A stretch of 6,203 bases of DNA from an uncultured Collinsella sp. (GTDB taxonomy: Bacteria; Actinomycetota; Coriobacteriia; Coriobacteriales; Coriobacteriaceae): assembly GCA_900549535.1 (NCBI GenBank), contig UROR01000118.1, forward strand, positions 1 through 6,203. Direction: 5' to 3'. The notes under the pieces are model-generated. The model was not told the origin of the DNA and ran no database searches. It saw nothing but the letters and a program-made list of their open reading frames with translations. Both the position numbers and the translations under genes were made by a program. Shown here piece by piece: positions 1-5,717 of this stretch (within the stretch, counting starts at the first letter, position 1; the number at the start of each line of letters is the position of its first letter).

Positions 1-47
1 AGCTGTTCGCCTGTCGGCTCGTTGCGCCGCTCAATCTTCACTGCCAC
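1..47 (-). CDS. Start of an unrecognised gene downstream of comF (partial, runs off left edge)
   Basis: A GTG at 47-45 opens a frame that stays open to the window edge and reads V-A-V-K-I-E-R-R-N-E-P-T-G-E-Q. It is preceded by an AGGGG purine run (59-55) seven bases upstream, which overlaps the comF stop codon. The 10-nt gap to comF and this placement suggest translation coupled to comF and a shared transcript. An alternative in-frame GTG lies at 41-39. Fifteen residues are too few to name a family; genes near comF often encode a hibernation-promoting factor, but this N-terminus does not resemble one that I recognise. The call rests only on the start signal and open frame. Confidence 0.4.
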   Translation of the reverse strand, partial: MAVKIERRNEPTGEQ

Positions 48-57
48 AAAACCACCC

Positions 58-864
58 CTACCAAACGCGTGCGATAGCGAGGCCATCAACGGCCGCGGCA
101 CCGGCGCGCTTGAGTTCCGCCGAAGCCGCTGCCATCGTCGCACCCGTGGTGATAACGTCGTCGATAAGCAGCAGGCGCTTGCCCCGCGCATCCTCAACCG
201 TCTCGTACATGCCTTGGGCACGCTCGCGGCGCTCCTCACGACCGAGTTCACGCTGGTCGCCATGCCCGTACTTGACGAGAGCATCGAGCAGGGGAACACC
301 CGACAGCTCGCAAAATGGGCGCGCAATAGCCTCCATATGATCAAAACCACGCCGCCGAAACGCTGCCGCCGTCGCAGGCACAAACACCACCGCATCCGCG
401 CCGGACAGCACACCTCCATAGCGATCGGGCGCTACGACCTGGGCATGCAGGGCGGTGTCGTAGACCAGCTCCGCCAGATACGGAGCCAGACGTCGCTCGC
501 CCGCGTCCTTGTACGCTTTAATGATGCGCGGCAGTGGATGCGCATAGACAGCGCACGCCAGGCAGCGGTCGAGTGCCTCCGCCATTGCCGAGGACGTGCC
601 CTCGACCGAACACTCAGTGCACAGCAAATCCCCAAACGGGGCGCCGCATCGGGTGCAGCTATGACGTGGGTCGATGAGCGTGAGCGCGGTCAGGCAGTCT
701 TGGCAAATAAGCGCACCGGCGCGCTCGCAGCCGGCACATCGTGTTGGCGACAATGCCTCGAGCGCCTCGCGTGCCACCCACTCGGCAAACGGTAGCAATT
801 CGTCCGCAAACGGTAGGGCGCCGGCGCCCTGCAGACGGCTCAATATGTTCAGATGGCTCTTCAA
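58..864 (-). CDS. comF: ComF family protein (double zinc ribbon plus phosphoribosyltransferase-like domain)
   Basis: This 268-residue protein has the ComF architecture. Two N-terminal CxxC pairs (C43/C46 with C54/C57) form one zinc ribbon, and C70/C73 with C82/C85 form a second. The C-terminal half is a type I phosphoribosyltransferase-like fold: the segment FVPATAAAFRRRGFDH (161-176) matches the family's P-x-P...RGF(N/D) motif, and LLLIDDVITTGATM (231-244) is the PRPP-binding loop with its acidic pair and TTGAT turn. In Gram-positive and Gram-negative competent bacteria ComF acts in the cytoplasm in uptake and processing of transforming single-stranded DNA; many non-competent bacteria also keep it, with unclear function. 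The start chosen is TTG at 864, preceded seven bases upstream by AGGGAGGG (879-872). A second TTG at 843 is possible but lacks a good ribosome binding site. The stop TAG is at 60-58. Family is certain; the exact start and any role in competence here are not. Confidence 0.93.
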   Translation of the reverse strand: MKSHLNILSRLQGAGALPFADELLPFAEWVAREALEALSPTRCAGCERAGALICQDCLTALTLIDPRHSCTRCGAPFGDLLCTECSVEGTSSAMAEALDRCLACAVYAHPLPRIIKAYKDAGERRLAPYLAELVYDTALHAQVVAPDRYGGVLSGADAVVFVPATAAAFRRRGFDHMEAIARPFCELSGVPLLDALVKYGHGDQRELGREERRERAQGMYETVEDARGKRLLLIDDVITTGATMAAASAELKRAGAAAVDGLAIARVW

Positions 865-867
865 GAC

Positions 868-903
868 ACAACCCTCCCTACGTTCGGTCGCAGGGAGGGT
901 TGT
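868..903 (-). promoter_or_regulatory. 12-bp hairpin enclosing the comF ribosome binding site (possible ricT terminator)
   Basis: Arms 868-879 and 892-903 are perfectly complementary over 12 bp, with a 12-nt loop at 880-891. Read on the minus strand, the 3' arm contains the AGGGAGGG Shine-Dalgarno sequence of comF and ends three bases before its TTG start. The GC core followed by TTGTGTCTT is also a passable intrinsic terminator for ricT, although the T-run is broken. Both readings predict low comF translation or read-through unless the stem is opened. Confidence 0.6.
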
Positions 904-915
904 TGATTCGGCGCT

Positions 916-921
916 ATGATA
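916..921 (-). promoter_or_regulatory. Possible -10 element for comF
   Basis: The minus strand carries GGGGTATCAT, with TATCAT at 921-916 matching the TATAAT consensus in five of six bases. The same GGGTAT-x-AT form occurs upstream of tmk and of the zinc-ribbon gene. The best -35-like hexamer, TTGCCC (941-936), is only 14 bases away, which is too close. If used, the transcript would start near 909 and enter the SD hairpin almost at once. Confidence 0.3.
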
Positions 922-938
922 CCCCGATGCGCTCGGGG
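922..938. other. Small 6-bp hairpin after ricT
   Basis: CCCCGA (922-927) and TCGGGG (933-938) are perfectly complementary around a 5-nt loop. No T-run follows on either strand, so it is not a convincing terminator. It overlaps the possible comF promoter spacer. It may be chance in this GC-rich sequence. Confidence 0.3.
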
Positions 939-966
939 CAAGGCGGGCTAAATCCGCTCGCGGGCG

Positions 967-2667
967 TTATTCGCCGGCGGGCGGTTGTGGTGCGGACGAA
1001 GACGGGGTCGGGCCCTCGCCACCATCCTGGCGCGGCTTGCGGGAACGGCGACGGCGACGGCGCTTTTGACCCTGGTCGGCCGAGCCCTCGCCACCGCGAT
1101 CCTCGCGCGGCTCGCGCTCGTCGCGAGCGGCGCCACGCGAAGCCTTGGCAGCCGCTCCCCCGCCATCTCCGGGACGACGGCGCGTGACCTTGACCTCGCC
1201 ATCCGAGACCTGATCGGCCACAGAGGGCACTGAAGGCTTCTGCTGCGTGCCCGAGGAATGGCGACGGCGCGGACGCGGCGCGCGCTCCTCCTCGCCACGT
1301 GACTTGCCGCCCTTGTCGGCAGGCGCATCGGAAGCCGAGGGGCCCTTGGAAGCGGCACCAGCCTCGCGAGCAGCTGCGGCGCGAAAGGCGTCCTCGCGCT
1401 CCTCGCTCGACAGATGACGGCGGCGACGACGTGTGGGGTTCATGCCACCGCCGCGATTCTGCTGCTGGGGCTGCTGAACCTCGCGCTCGCGAGAGGCGTT
1501 CTTGCCCGCGGCTGCAGCCTCGGTAGCATCGCCCGAGCCCGCACGCTTGCGGCGGCGACGGCCACCGGCGGCCTCCTCGGCCTCGGGCGCCTCGGCCTTG
1601 CCGCGGCCCTTTCCGCGGCCACGGCCCTCGCCCTGACCCTGAGCAGCGCGGGCATCGGAATCGGCATCGCGACGACGGCGCTTGGGCATCGACGTGCCGG
1701 CAAGACGGTCGGCGCTCGACAGGCCATCGCCCACGTCGACGCCGTTCTCGCGGTCGAGCTCCATGAGCGCCAGACGCATCTCGGGCGACTCGATGCGCTC
1801 GAGCACGTCGCGCGTCACGCAGTCGGGGCGGCAGTTGCAGCCCTGCTCGGCGGCCTTCTTTTTGCAGCCCTCCGAGCACGTCATATCGGCCAGGTTGACC
1901 TTAAAGACTTTGCCGTTCTCCAGGCGCAGCACCAGCTGCTCACGCGGCGTGTCATACTCCTGGATACGCGCCTTGCCAAGCGGCGTATCGATGAGCGTCT
2001 TCTTTTTGGGCGCACGGCTCTTAAAGTCCTTGTAGGCCTCGAACTCGTAGCGCAGGCAGCACATCAGGCGGCCGCAAACGCCGCTGATCTTGGACGAGTT
2101 GAGCGGCAGGTCCTGCTCTTTTGCCATGCGAATCGAGACGGGCTCAAACTGTCCGCCAAAGCGCGTGCAGCAGAGCTCCTGTCCGCACTGGGCGTAGCCA
2201 CCCACCAGGCGGGTCTCGTCACGCACGCCGATCTGGCGCATATCGACGCGAATGTGCAGCGTCGAGGACAGGTCCTTGACGAGCTGACGAAAATCGACGC
2301 GCTCCTCGGCCGCAAAGTAGAACACGGCCTTCTCGCCGCCAAACAGGTACTCGACGCCGACCGGCTTCATCTCGAGGTCGAGCTCCTTGACCAGACGGCG
2401 GAAGTCGACCATGGCTTCGTCGCCCTGGATGGCTAGGTCGTCCGCAAGCTGCAGGTCGATGTCGCTCGCCACGCGCAGCACGGGCTTGAGCGGCTGACCG
2501 ATCTCGTCTTGCGGCACCTCGAAGGGATCGGCCGTGACCAGGCCGATCTCGGTTCCGCGCTCGGTGGAACAAATGGCGTAATCGGCCTCGAGGATATCCA
2601 GATCCTGCGGGTCGAACCACAGGTCGCGCGAGGCGTAGGTAAACTTAACGGGTACAACTAACGGCAT
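967..2667 (-). CDS. ricT: RicT-like PSP1-domain protein with extra cysteine cluster and long basic tail
   Basis: This 566-residue protein is a PSP1-domain protein (RicT/YaaT family). In Bacillus, RicT joins RicA and RicF in an Fe-S complex that helps RNase Y mature mRNAs and affects sporulation, competence and biofilm. The PSP1 core spans roughly residues 5-260. It contains the family's cysteine signature: C161, C166-C167, C198 and C203-C204 within GYAQCGQELCC and SGVCGRLMCC. A further cluster C264, C268, C277, C279, C283 follows the core. From about 328 to the end the chain is low-complexity, rich in R, K, G, E, A and Q, with six arginine blocks and no cysteine; it is surely disordered and probably binds nucleic acid. 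Bacillus YaaT is about 275 residues, so the tail doubles the length. ATG at 2667 overlaps the holB stop by 10 nt and has AGGAAGG (2681-2675) seven bases upstream, indicating translational coupling. I see no RicA or RicF gene here, so the biochemical role is inferred from family. Confidence 0.92.
   Translation of the reverse strand: MPLVVPVKFTYASRDLWFDPQDLDILEADYAICSTERGTEIGLVTADPFEVPQDEIGQPLKPVLRVASDIDLQLADDLAIQGDEAMVDFRRLVKELDLEMKPVGVEYLFGGEKAVFYFAAEERVDFRQLVKDLSSTLHIRVDMRQIGVRDETRLVGGYAQCGQELCCTRFGGQFEPVSIRMAKEQDLPLNSSKISGVCGRLMCCLRYEFEAYKDFKSRAPKKKTLIDTPLGKARIQEYDTPREQLVLRLENGKVFKVNLADMTCSEGCKKKAAEQGCNCRPDCVTRDVLERIESPEMRLALMELDRENGVDVGDGLSSADRLAGTSMPKRRRRDADSDARAAQGQGEGRGRGKGRGKAEAPEAEEAAGGRRRRKRAGSGDATEAAAAGKNASREREVQQPQQQNRGGGMNPTRRRRRHLSSEEREDAFRAAAAREAGAASKGPSASDAPADKGGKSRGEEERAPRPRRRHSSGTQQKPSVPSVADQVSDGEVKVTRRRPGDGGGAAAKASRGAARDEREPREDRGGEGSADQGQKRRRRRRSRKPRQDGGEGPTPSSSAPQPPAGE
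1003..1686 (-). repeat. Low-complexity C-terminal tail of RicT with recurring arginine blocks
   Basis: This stretch encodes roughly residues 328-555 of RicT. Arginine blocks occur at residues 329-333, 370-375, 413-418, 467-470, 496-498 and 535-543, spaced about 30-55 residues apart, with a GRGRGKGRGK run at 348-357. Two blocks share the form RRRH(L)SS. The acid/alanine/glycine spacers between them look like IDR linkers. Confidence 0.75.
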
Positions 2668-3785
2668 TTCAGTGCCTTCCTGATATCGAACAGCATGACC
2701 TCGATGGCCAGCTGGGGAGTAACGTTTCTGGCGATGTTGCGCTCGGCGGTCGCGACTGCCTCGAGCGCCCGTGTGGCACCCGCAACATTCGTCGCGGCGG
2801 CAAGCCGCCCGATCGTGTCGCGCACGTCCTCGTTCACCACGTCGGCTGCCTCGTCCTGAAGCGTCAGCAGCACGTCGCGCATGAGCGTCCGCGCGCTCGC
2901 CAGCGCTTCCATGATACCCGAACGCTCGCGCGCGTTGAGTTCGCGCTTGTTGCGGTCCTCAAGCTGCTTCAATGCTCCACGCGACAGGTAGTCGGCGTTT
3001 TGCTCGAGCACCTTTTCCTGCGTGGACTTGACCTCGGCGAGCGGCGCCTTAACGGCGACGATGAGCGACTTGGCGCGGCTGAGCACGTCGGCCTCGTCGG
3101 CGGCGATGAGCGAATCGATGGCGCGAACCATCTGACGGCGGGCGTCCTGGCGCTCGGCGCTCTTGAGGAACTCGATGCCACGCGCGGGGCTTCCCGCTAC
3201 TGCGACGGCCATGCGGCAACGCGCAGGGTCCTGACCGGTGGCGCGGCTCACGGCCTGCGCGGCGACGGCGGGCGACACCAGCCGAAACGGCACGCACTGG
3301 CAGCGGCTCACGATGGTGGGCAGCATCACGTCTGCCGAGGTGCCCAACAAGATGAACATAACGCCCTCGGGCGGCTCCTCGAGTGTTTTGAGCAGTGCGT
3401 TGGCGGTGTTGGCGCGCAGCTGCTCGGCACGGTCGATGATGTAGACCTTGGCCTTGGCACGGATGGGCGCCAGAAGCACATCGTCGAGCAGCTCGCGGGT
3501 CTGGGCAATGAGGTAGCCCGTGGCGCTCTCGGGCGTGTAATAGTGCACGTCGGGATGCGTGTGCCGCGCAACGCGCACGCAGCTGTCGCATGCGCCGCAG
3601 CCGTCCTGCTCGCACAGGAAGGCCTGGGCGAGCGCCCATGCGGCATCGAGCTTGCCGGCGCCGGGAGCGCCCAAAAACAGGTAGGCGTGCGATGCGCGGC
3701 CGCTGGCGACGGCGTTGGTCAAAAAGTCGCGCACGCGCTCTTGGGTGTCGAGCTTGGCCAGCAGGCTTGCCTGAGCGGGGGCCAT
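2658..3785 (-). CDS. holB: DNA polymerase III subunit delta' (clamp loader)
   Basis: This 375-residue protein is the delta' subunit of the DNA polymerase III clamp-loader complex, which opens and loads the sliding clamp at primed DNA. It has the AAA+ layout of the family: a P-loop-like GAPGAGKL (39-46), a zinc-binding set C58, C63, C66, C69 (CEQDGCGACDSC), a Walker-B-like VYIIDRAE (114-121), the LLKTLEEPPEG segment (131-141), and the SRC motif at 160-162 that supplies an arginine finger to the neighbouring subunit. The residue after the P-loop lysine is Leu, not Ser/Thr, which fits a subunit that need not hydrolyse ATP. The C-terminal helical collar region follows to residue 375. ATG at 3785 is chosen because AGGAGG (3800-3795) lies nine bases upstream; an in-frame TTG at 3806 inside tmk would add seven residues but lacks support. 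One base separates it from the tmk stop. A related clamp-loader subunit (DnaX) is excluded by the degenerate P-loop and short length. Confidence 0.95.
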   Translation of the reverse strand: MAPAQASLLAKLDTQERVRDFLTNAVASGRASHAYLFLGAPGAGKLDAAWALAQAFLCEQDGCGACDSCVRVARHTHPDVHYYTPESATGYLIAQTRELLDDVLLAPIRAKAKVYIIDRAEQLRANTANALLKTLEEPPEGVMFILLGTSADVMLPTIVSRCQCVPFRLVSPAVAAQAVSRATGQDPARCRMAVAVAGSPARGIEFLKSAERQDARRQMVRAIDSLIAADEADVLSRAKSLIVAVKAPLAEVKSTQEKVLEQNADYLSRGALKQLEDRNKRELNARERSGIMEALASARTLMRDVLLTLQDEAADVVNEDVRDTIGRLAAATNVAGATRALEAVATAERNIARNVTPQLAIEVMLFDIRKALKCR

Positions 3786-3800
3786 GTTACTCGGCCTCCT
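3786..3800 (-). promoter_or_regulatory. Ribosome binding site of holB, inside the end of tmk
   Basis: A perfect AGGAGG (3800-3795) sits nine bases before ATG 3785, overlapping the last codons of tmk. The junction reads TAA-C-ATG. This decides the holB start and implies coupling: ribosomes ending tmk arrive at the holB start. Confidence 0.85.
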
Positions 3801-4470
3801 GGGCAAGCGCGGCGGTGACGGCGTCCTGGGAAATGTCGAGGCCGTAGACGCGAACCTGCTCGACCGTCCGCGCGAAGACGTCCTCGATGGACGCGGTCGC
3901 GTCGATGAGCTTTACGCGGTTTGGTTCCTCGGCGGCGATGGCGCAAAATCCCTGGTAGACACGCTCTTGGAAGGCCATGCCCTTAGCCTCCATGCGATCT
4001 GCCGCACCGCGGTCGGCCATGCGCAGCGCCGCCTGCTCGGGCGTGATGTGATAGACGAGTGTGAGCGCCGGGTGCGTACCCGCGACGGCCAGGTTGTTGG
4101 CGTCGCGCACTATCTGGCGATCGAGGCCATCGGCAAACGCCTGGTAGCAGGTCGTGGAATCGTAGAAGCGGTCGCACAGGACAACCTTGCCGGCAGCAAG
4201 GGCGGGCGCGATGACCTCGTGCACCAGCTGGGCACGGGCGGCCTCATACAGCAGCAGCTCGCAAGTGTCGCCCATCGCCGTATTGGCGGGGTCGAGCAGC
4301 AGAGCACGGATCTTTTCGCTGATGGCGGTACCGCCCGGCTCGCGCAGGCTCACAACCTGGTAGCCAGCGAGTTCGAGCGCGCGGGCAAGCAGGCGCGCCT
4401 GCGTGGACTTGCCGGCGCCATCGACGCCCTCGAGCGTGATAAAGCTATGTTGAGCGGGCTCAAAAGCCAT
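3787..4470 (-). CDS. tmk: Thymidylate (dTMP) kinase
   Basis: This 227-residue protein phosphorylates dTMP to dTDP with ATP in the cytoplasm, an essential step of dTTP synthesis. The P-loop GVDGAGKST is at 15-23; REPGGT (43-48) is the substrate-site motif; DRFYDSTTCYQ (100-110) is the family's DR(Y/F)xxSxxAYQ signature, with Cys where Ala is usual; and the LID region runs through RMADRGAADRME (150-161). Usual length is about 205-215, so the C-terminus is some 15 residues longer. ATG at 4470 is preceded by AGGAAGGGG (4487-4479), eight bases upstream. It is the first gene of the tmk-holB-ricT operon, transcribed divergently from the zinc-ribbon gene, with a likely promoter at 4523-4551. Confidence in function is very high. 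Confidence 0.97.
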   Translation of the reverse strand: MAFEPAQHSFITLEGVDGAGKSTQARLLARALELAGYQVVSLREPGGTAISEKIRALLLDPANTAMGDTCELLLYEAARAQLVHEVIAPALAAGKVVLCDRFYDSTTCYQAFADGLDRQIVRDANNLAVAGTHPALTLVYHITPEQAALRMADRGAADRMEAKGMAFQERVYQGFCAIAAEEPNRVKLIDATASIEDVFARTVEQVRVYGLDISQDAVTAALAQEAE

Positions 4471-4522
4471 GGGCGCAGCCCCTTCCTACAAGGCGCGTAA
4501 ATGCAGATATATCAACCAAGCC

Positions 4523-4551
4523 ATGATACCCCAGTGCTCGGCGCGTCCCAA
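4523..4551 (-). promoter_or_regulatory. Likely sigma-70-type promoter of the tmk-holB-ricT operon
   Basis: The minus strand reads TTGGGA (4551-4546), a 17-nt spacer, then TATCAT (4528-4523). These match TTGACA in four of six and TATAAT in five of six bases with ideal spacing. The predicted start near 4516 gives a leader of about 45 nt before ATG 4470. The -10 is preceded by GGGG, as at the other promoters in this window. Confidence 0.6.
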
Positions 4552-4579
4552 ATCCAACCTAGCCATCGAGGCATCCCCG

Positions 4580-4648
4580 AAGTTGCGGTGAAATAGGGAC
4601 TGATTGAAGCTCTGAGACCGCCAAACAGTCCCTATTTCACCGCAACTT
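4580..4648. repeat. Perfect 23-bp inverted repeat between divergent promoters
   Basis: Arms 4580-4602 and 4626-4648 are exact reverse complements over 23 bp, with a 23-nt unpaired centre (4603-4625). The core is TAGGGACTG / CAGTCCCTA. There is no T-run on either side, so it is not a normal terminator. It lies upstream of both tmk and the zinc-ribbon gene and abuts the -35 region of the latter. The form resembles dispersed palindromic (REP/MITE-like) elements; being dispersed in the genome is inferred, not shown. Confidence 0.85.
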
Positions 4649-4650
4649 AT

Positions 4651-4679
4651 GATGGGGAATTTTGGACGCTGGGTATAAT
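4651..4679 (+). promoter_or_regulatory. Likely promoter of the zinc-ribbon gene
   Basis: A perfect TATAAT lies at 4674-4679, preceded by TGGG. The start would fall near 4686, giving a leader of about 31 nt. No good -35 hexamer is present at 4651-4656 (GATGGG), so activity may depend on the upstream G-run or an activator. Confidence 0.6.
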
Positions 4680-4704
4680 CGTCGTATTGCATTGAAATGT
4701 GGCG

Positions 4705-4716
4705 AAAGGAGTGGCA
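4705..4716 (+). promoter_or_regulatory. Ribosome binding site deciding the start of the zinc-ribbon gene
   Basis: AAAGGAG (4705-4711) is followed by a five-base spacer and ATG at 4717. An in-frame GTG at 4699 would place this sequence inside the coding region and has no ribosome binding site of its own, so ATG 4717 is preferred. Confidence 0.8.
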
Positions 4717-5700
4717 ATGTCTCGGTATTGCGCCTCGTGCGGCAAGCTTCTTGCAGATAATGCCAAGTTCTGCACCTCGTGCGGTGCACCCGTTGAGCAA
4801 ACAGCCGCGAGCGATAGCCAGCCCGCTTTTGAGCAGACCGGCTCCCTTGATACGCCGCAAGCCAAGGCGGACGACCCCCTCGCCTATCGCCCCGACCCCG
4901 CCGCAAGCCCCGCGGCCGTCGAGACCACGCAGCGCATACCCGTCGCGAGCGGCTCGCCCCAACAGCGGCCGGCTCCCGCATACGCGCCCGCTTCGCCACA
5001 GACCCCCGCTCCCAAAAAGAACGGCGCCGGGCCGCTTATCGCCGTTATCGTTGTGCTGGTGGCGATCATCATCGCCTTGGTCGTTTTCTTTGTGATCAAG
5101 CCTTTCGACAGCGCCGCCACGCAGACGACTGCCGAGGTAGCTAAGCTGCACCATGACGTCGACGACGATGACCTAAAGCCTCTCGGCGATCCCAACAGCC
5201 TGTACGACGATGATGACGATGACGACGAGGATGGCGGCGAAGCAACGCTCTCCGAGCAGAATCTCTACCGCCGACTGAGCGAATACTACGACTTGCTCGA
5301 AGACCTCGACAACTACGTCCGTGGCTGCGCGCAGAACTTCAACGGCAGCTATCTGGAAGAAGATCGCACCACCCGTCAAAATCTCGCCGACGTCGCCGAG
5401 CGCACAGAGGACACCATCGAGCAGTATTACGACATCGTCGAGGACCTGGACGTCCCGACGAGCTCTAAGAACTACAGTTCCTGGAAAGACACCGTTGCCC
5501 TGTATGACGACCTGGATCACCGCATTGACGCAATCTGTGATGCCTGGGAGATCAGCCTGAAATACACCAAGCCTGCGGATCACAAGAATGAGATCGTGGC
5601 GCCGCTGTCGCGCGACAACGTGGCGGGCACCAATGACAATAAGTACCGCCTAGACTTTGAGGAGCGCTACCCCGGCGCCAAACCCGTCGAAGTGAACTAG
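4717..5700 (+). CDS. Zinc-ribbon, single-pass membrane protein of unknown function
   Basis: This 327-residue protein begins with a short zinc ribbon: C5, C8, C19 and C22 in RYCASCGKLL and KFCTSCGAP. A disordered linker rich in P, A and Q covers about 25-102. KKN (100-102) precedes one hydrophobic helix at 107-127, so the ribbon is predicted cytoplasmic and the remainder outside (positive-inside rule). The outer part starts with two acidic runs (D149-D152 and seven Asp at D164-D170), then a predicted helical region to about 280 in which YYDLLEDLDNY (190-200) recurs as YYDIVEDLDVP (237-247), and a polar end. The zinc_ribbon_2-type head is common on membrane proteins of Actinobacteria and Firmicutes, but I know no function for this outer domain. 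It is the only plus-strand gene, divergent from tmk and convergent with topA, and is flanked by inverted-repeat elements on both sides. Sensing or envelope scaffolding are possible but unsupported guesses. Confidence 0.9.
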   Translation: MSRYCASCGKLLADNAKFCTSCGAPVEQTAASDSQPAFEQTGSLDTPQAKADDPLAYRPDPAASPAAVETTQRIPVASGSPQQRPAPAYAPASPQTPAPKKNGAGPLIAVIVVLVAIIIALVVFFVIKPFDSAATQTTAEVAKLHHDVDDDDLKPLGDPNSLYDDDDDDDEDGGEATLSEQNLYRRLSEYYDLLEDLDNYVRGCAQNFNGSYLEEDRTTRQNLADVAERTEDTIEQYYDIVEDLDVPTSSKNYSSWKDTVALYDDLDHRIDAICDAWEISLKYTKPADHKNEIVAPLSRDNVAGTNDNKYRLDFEERYPGAKPVEVN

Positions 5701-5717
5701 CGCTTTGTCGTTCCCGA

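Noticed and set aside
22..795. 257-codon plus-strand frame opposite comF
   Set aside because: Antisense to a certain ComF protein, arginine-rich shadow translation and no start signal.
914..1879. 321-codon minus-strand frame overlapping the ricT tail
   Set aside because: Another frame of the repetitive arginine-rich tail, with G/R/S-rich translation and no recognisable domain. The ricT frame is continuous, so no frameshift is needed.
1414..2436. 340-codon plus-strand open frame opposite ricT
   Set aside because: Its translation is low-complexity (A, L, R, G) in the N-terminal part and antisense to a clear PSP1 protein; GC-rich codon use leaves such frames open. No ribosome binding site or family motif.
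3000..3818. Plus-strand open frame opposite holB
   Set aside because: Mirror of holB codons; no motif, no promoter or ribosome binding site.
3784..4500. Plus-strand open frame covering all of tmk
   Set aside because: Shadow of tmk, whose P-loop and DR(Y/F) motifs are clear on the minus strand.
4580..4648. The palindrome as an intrinsic terminator
   Set aside because: Long stem and loop without a T-run on either strand, and it lies upstream of both divergent genes, where no transcript needs to end.
4486..5154. 222-codon minus-strand frame across the tmk upstream region and the zinc-ribbon gene
   Set aside because: It runs through the 23-bp palindrome and antisense to the zinc-ribbon gene, overlaps the tmk ribosome binding site, and has no known domain.
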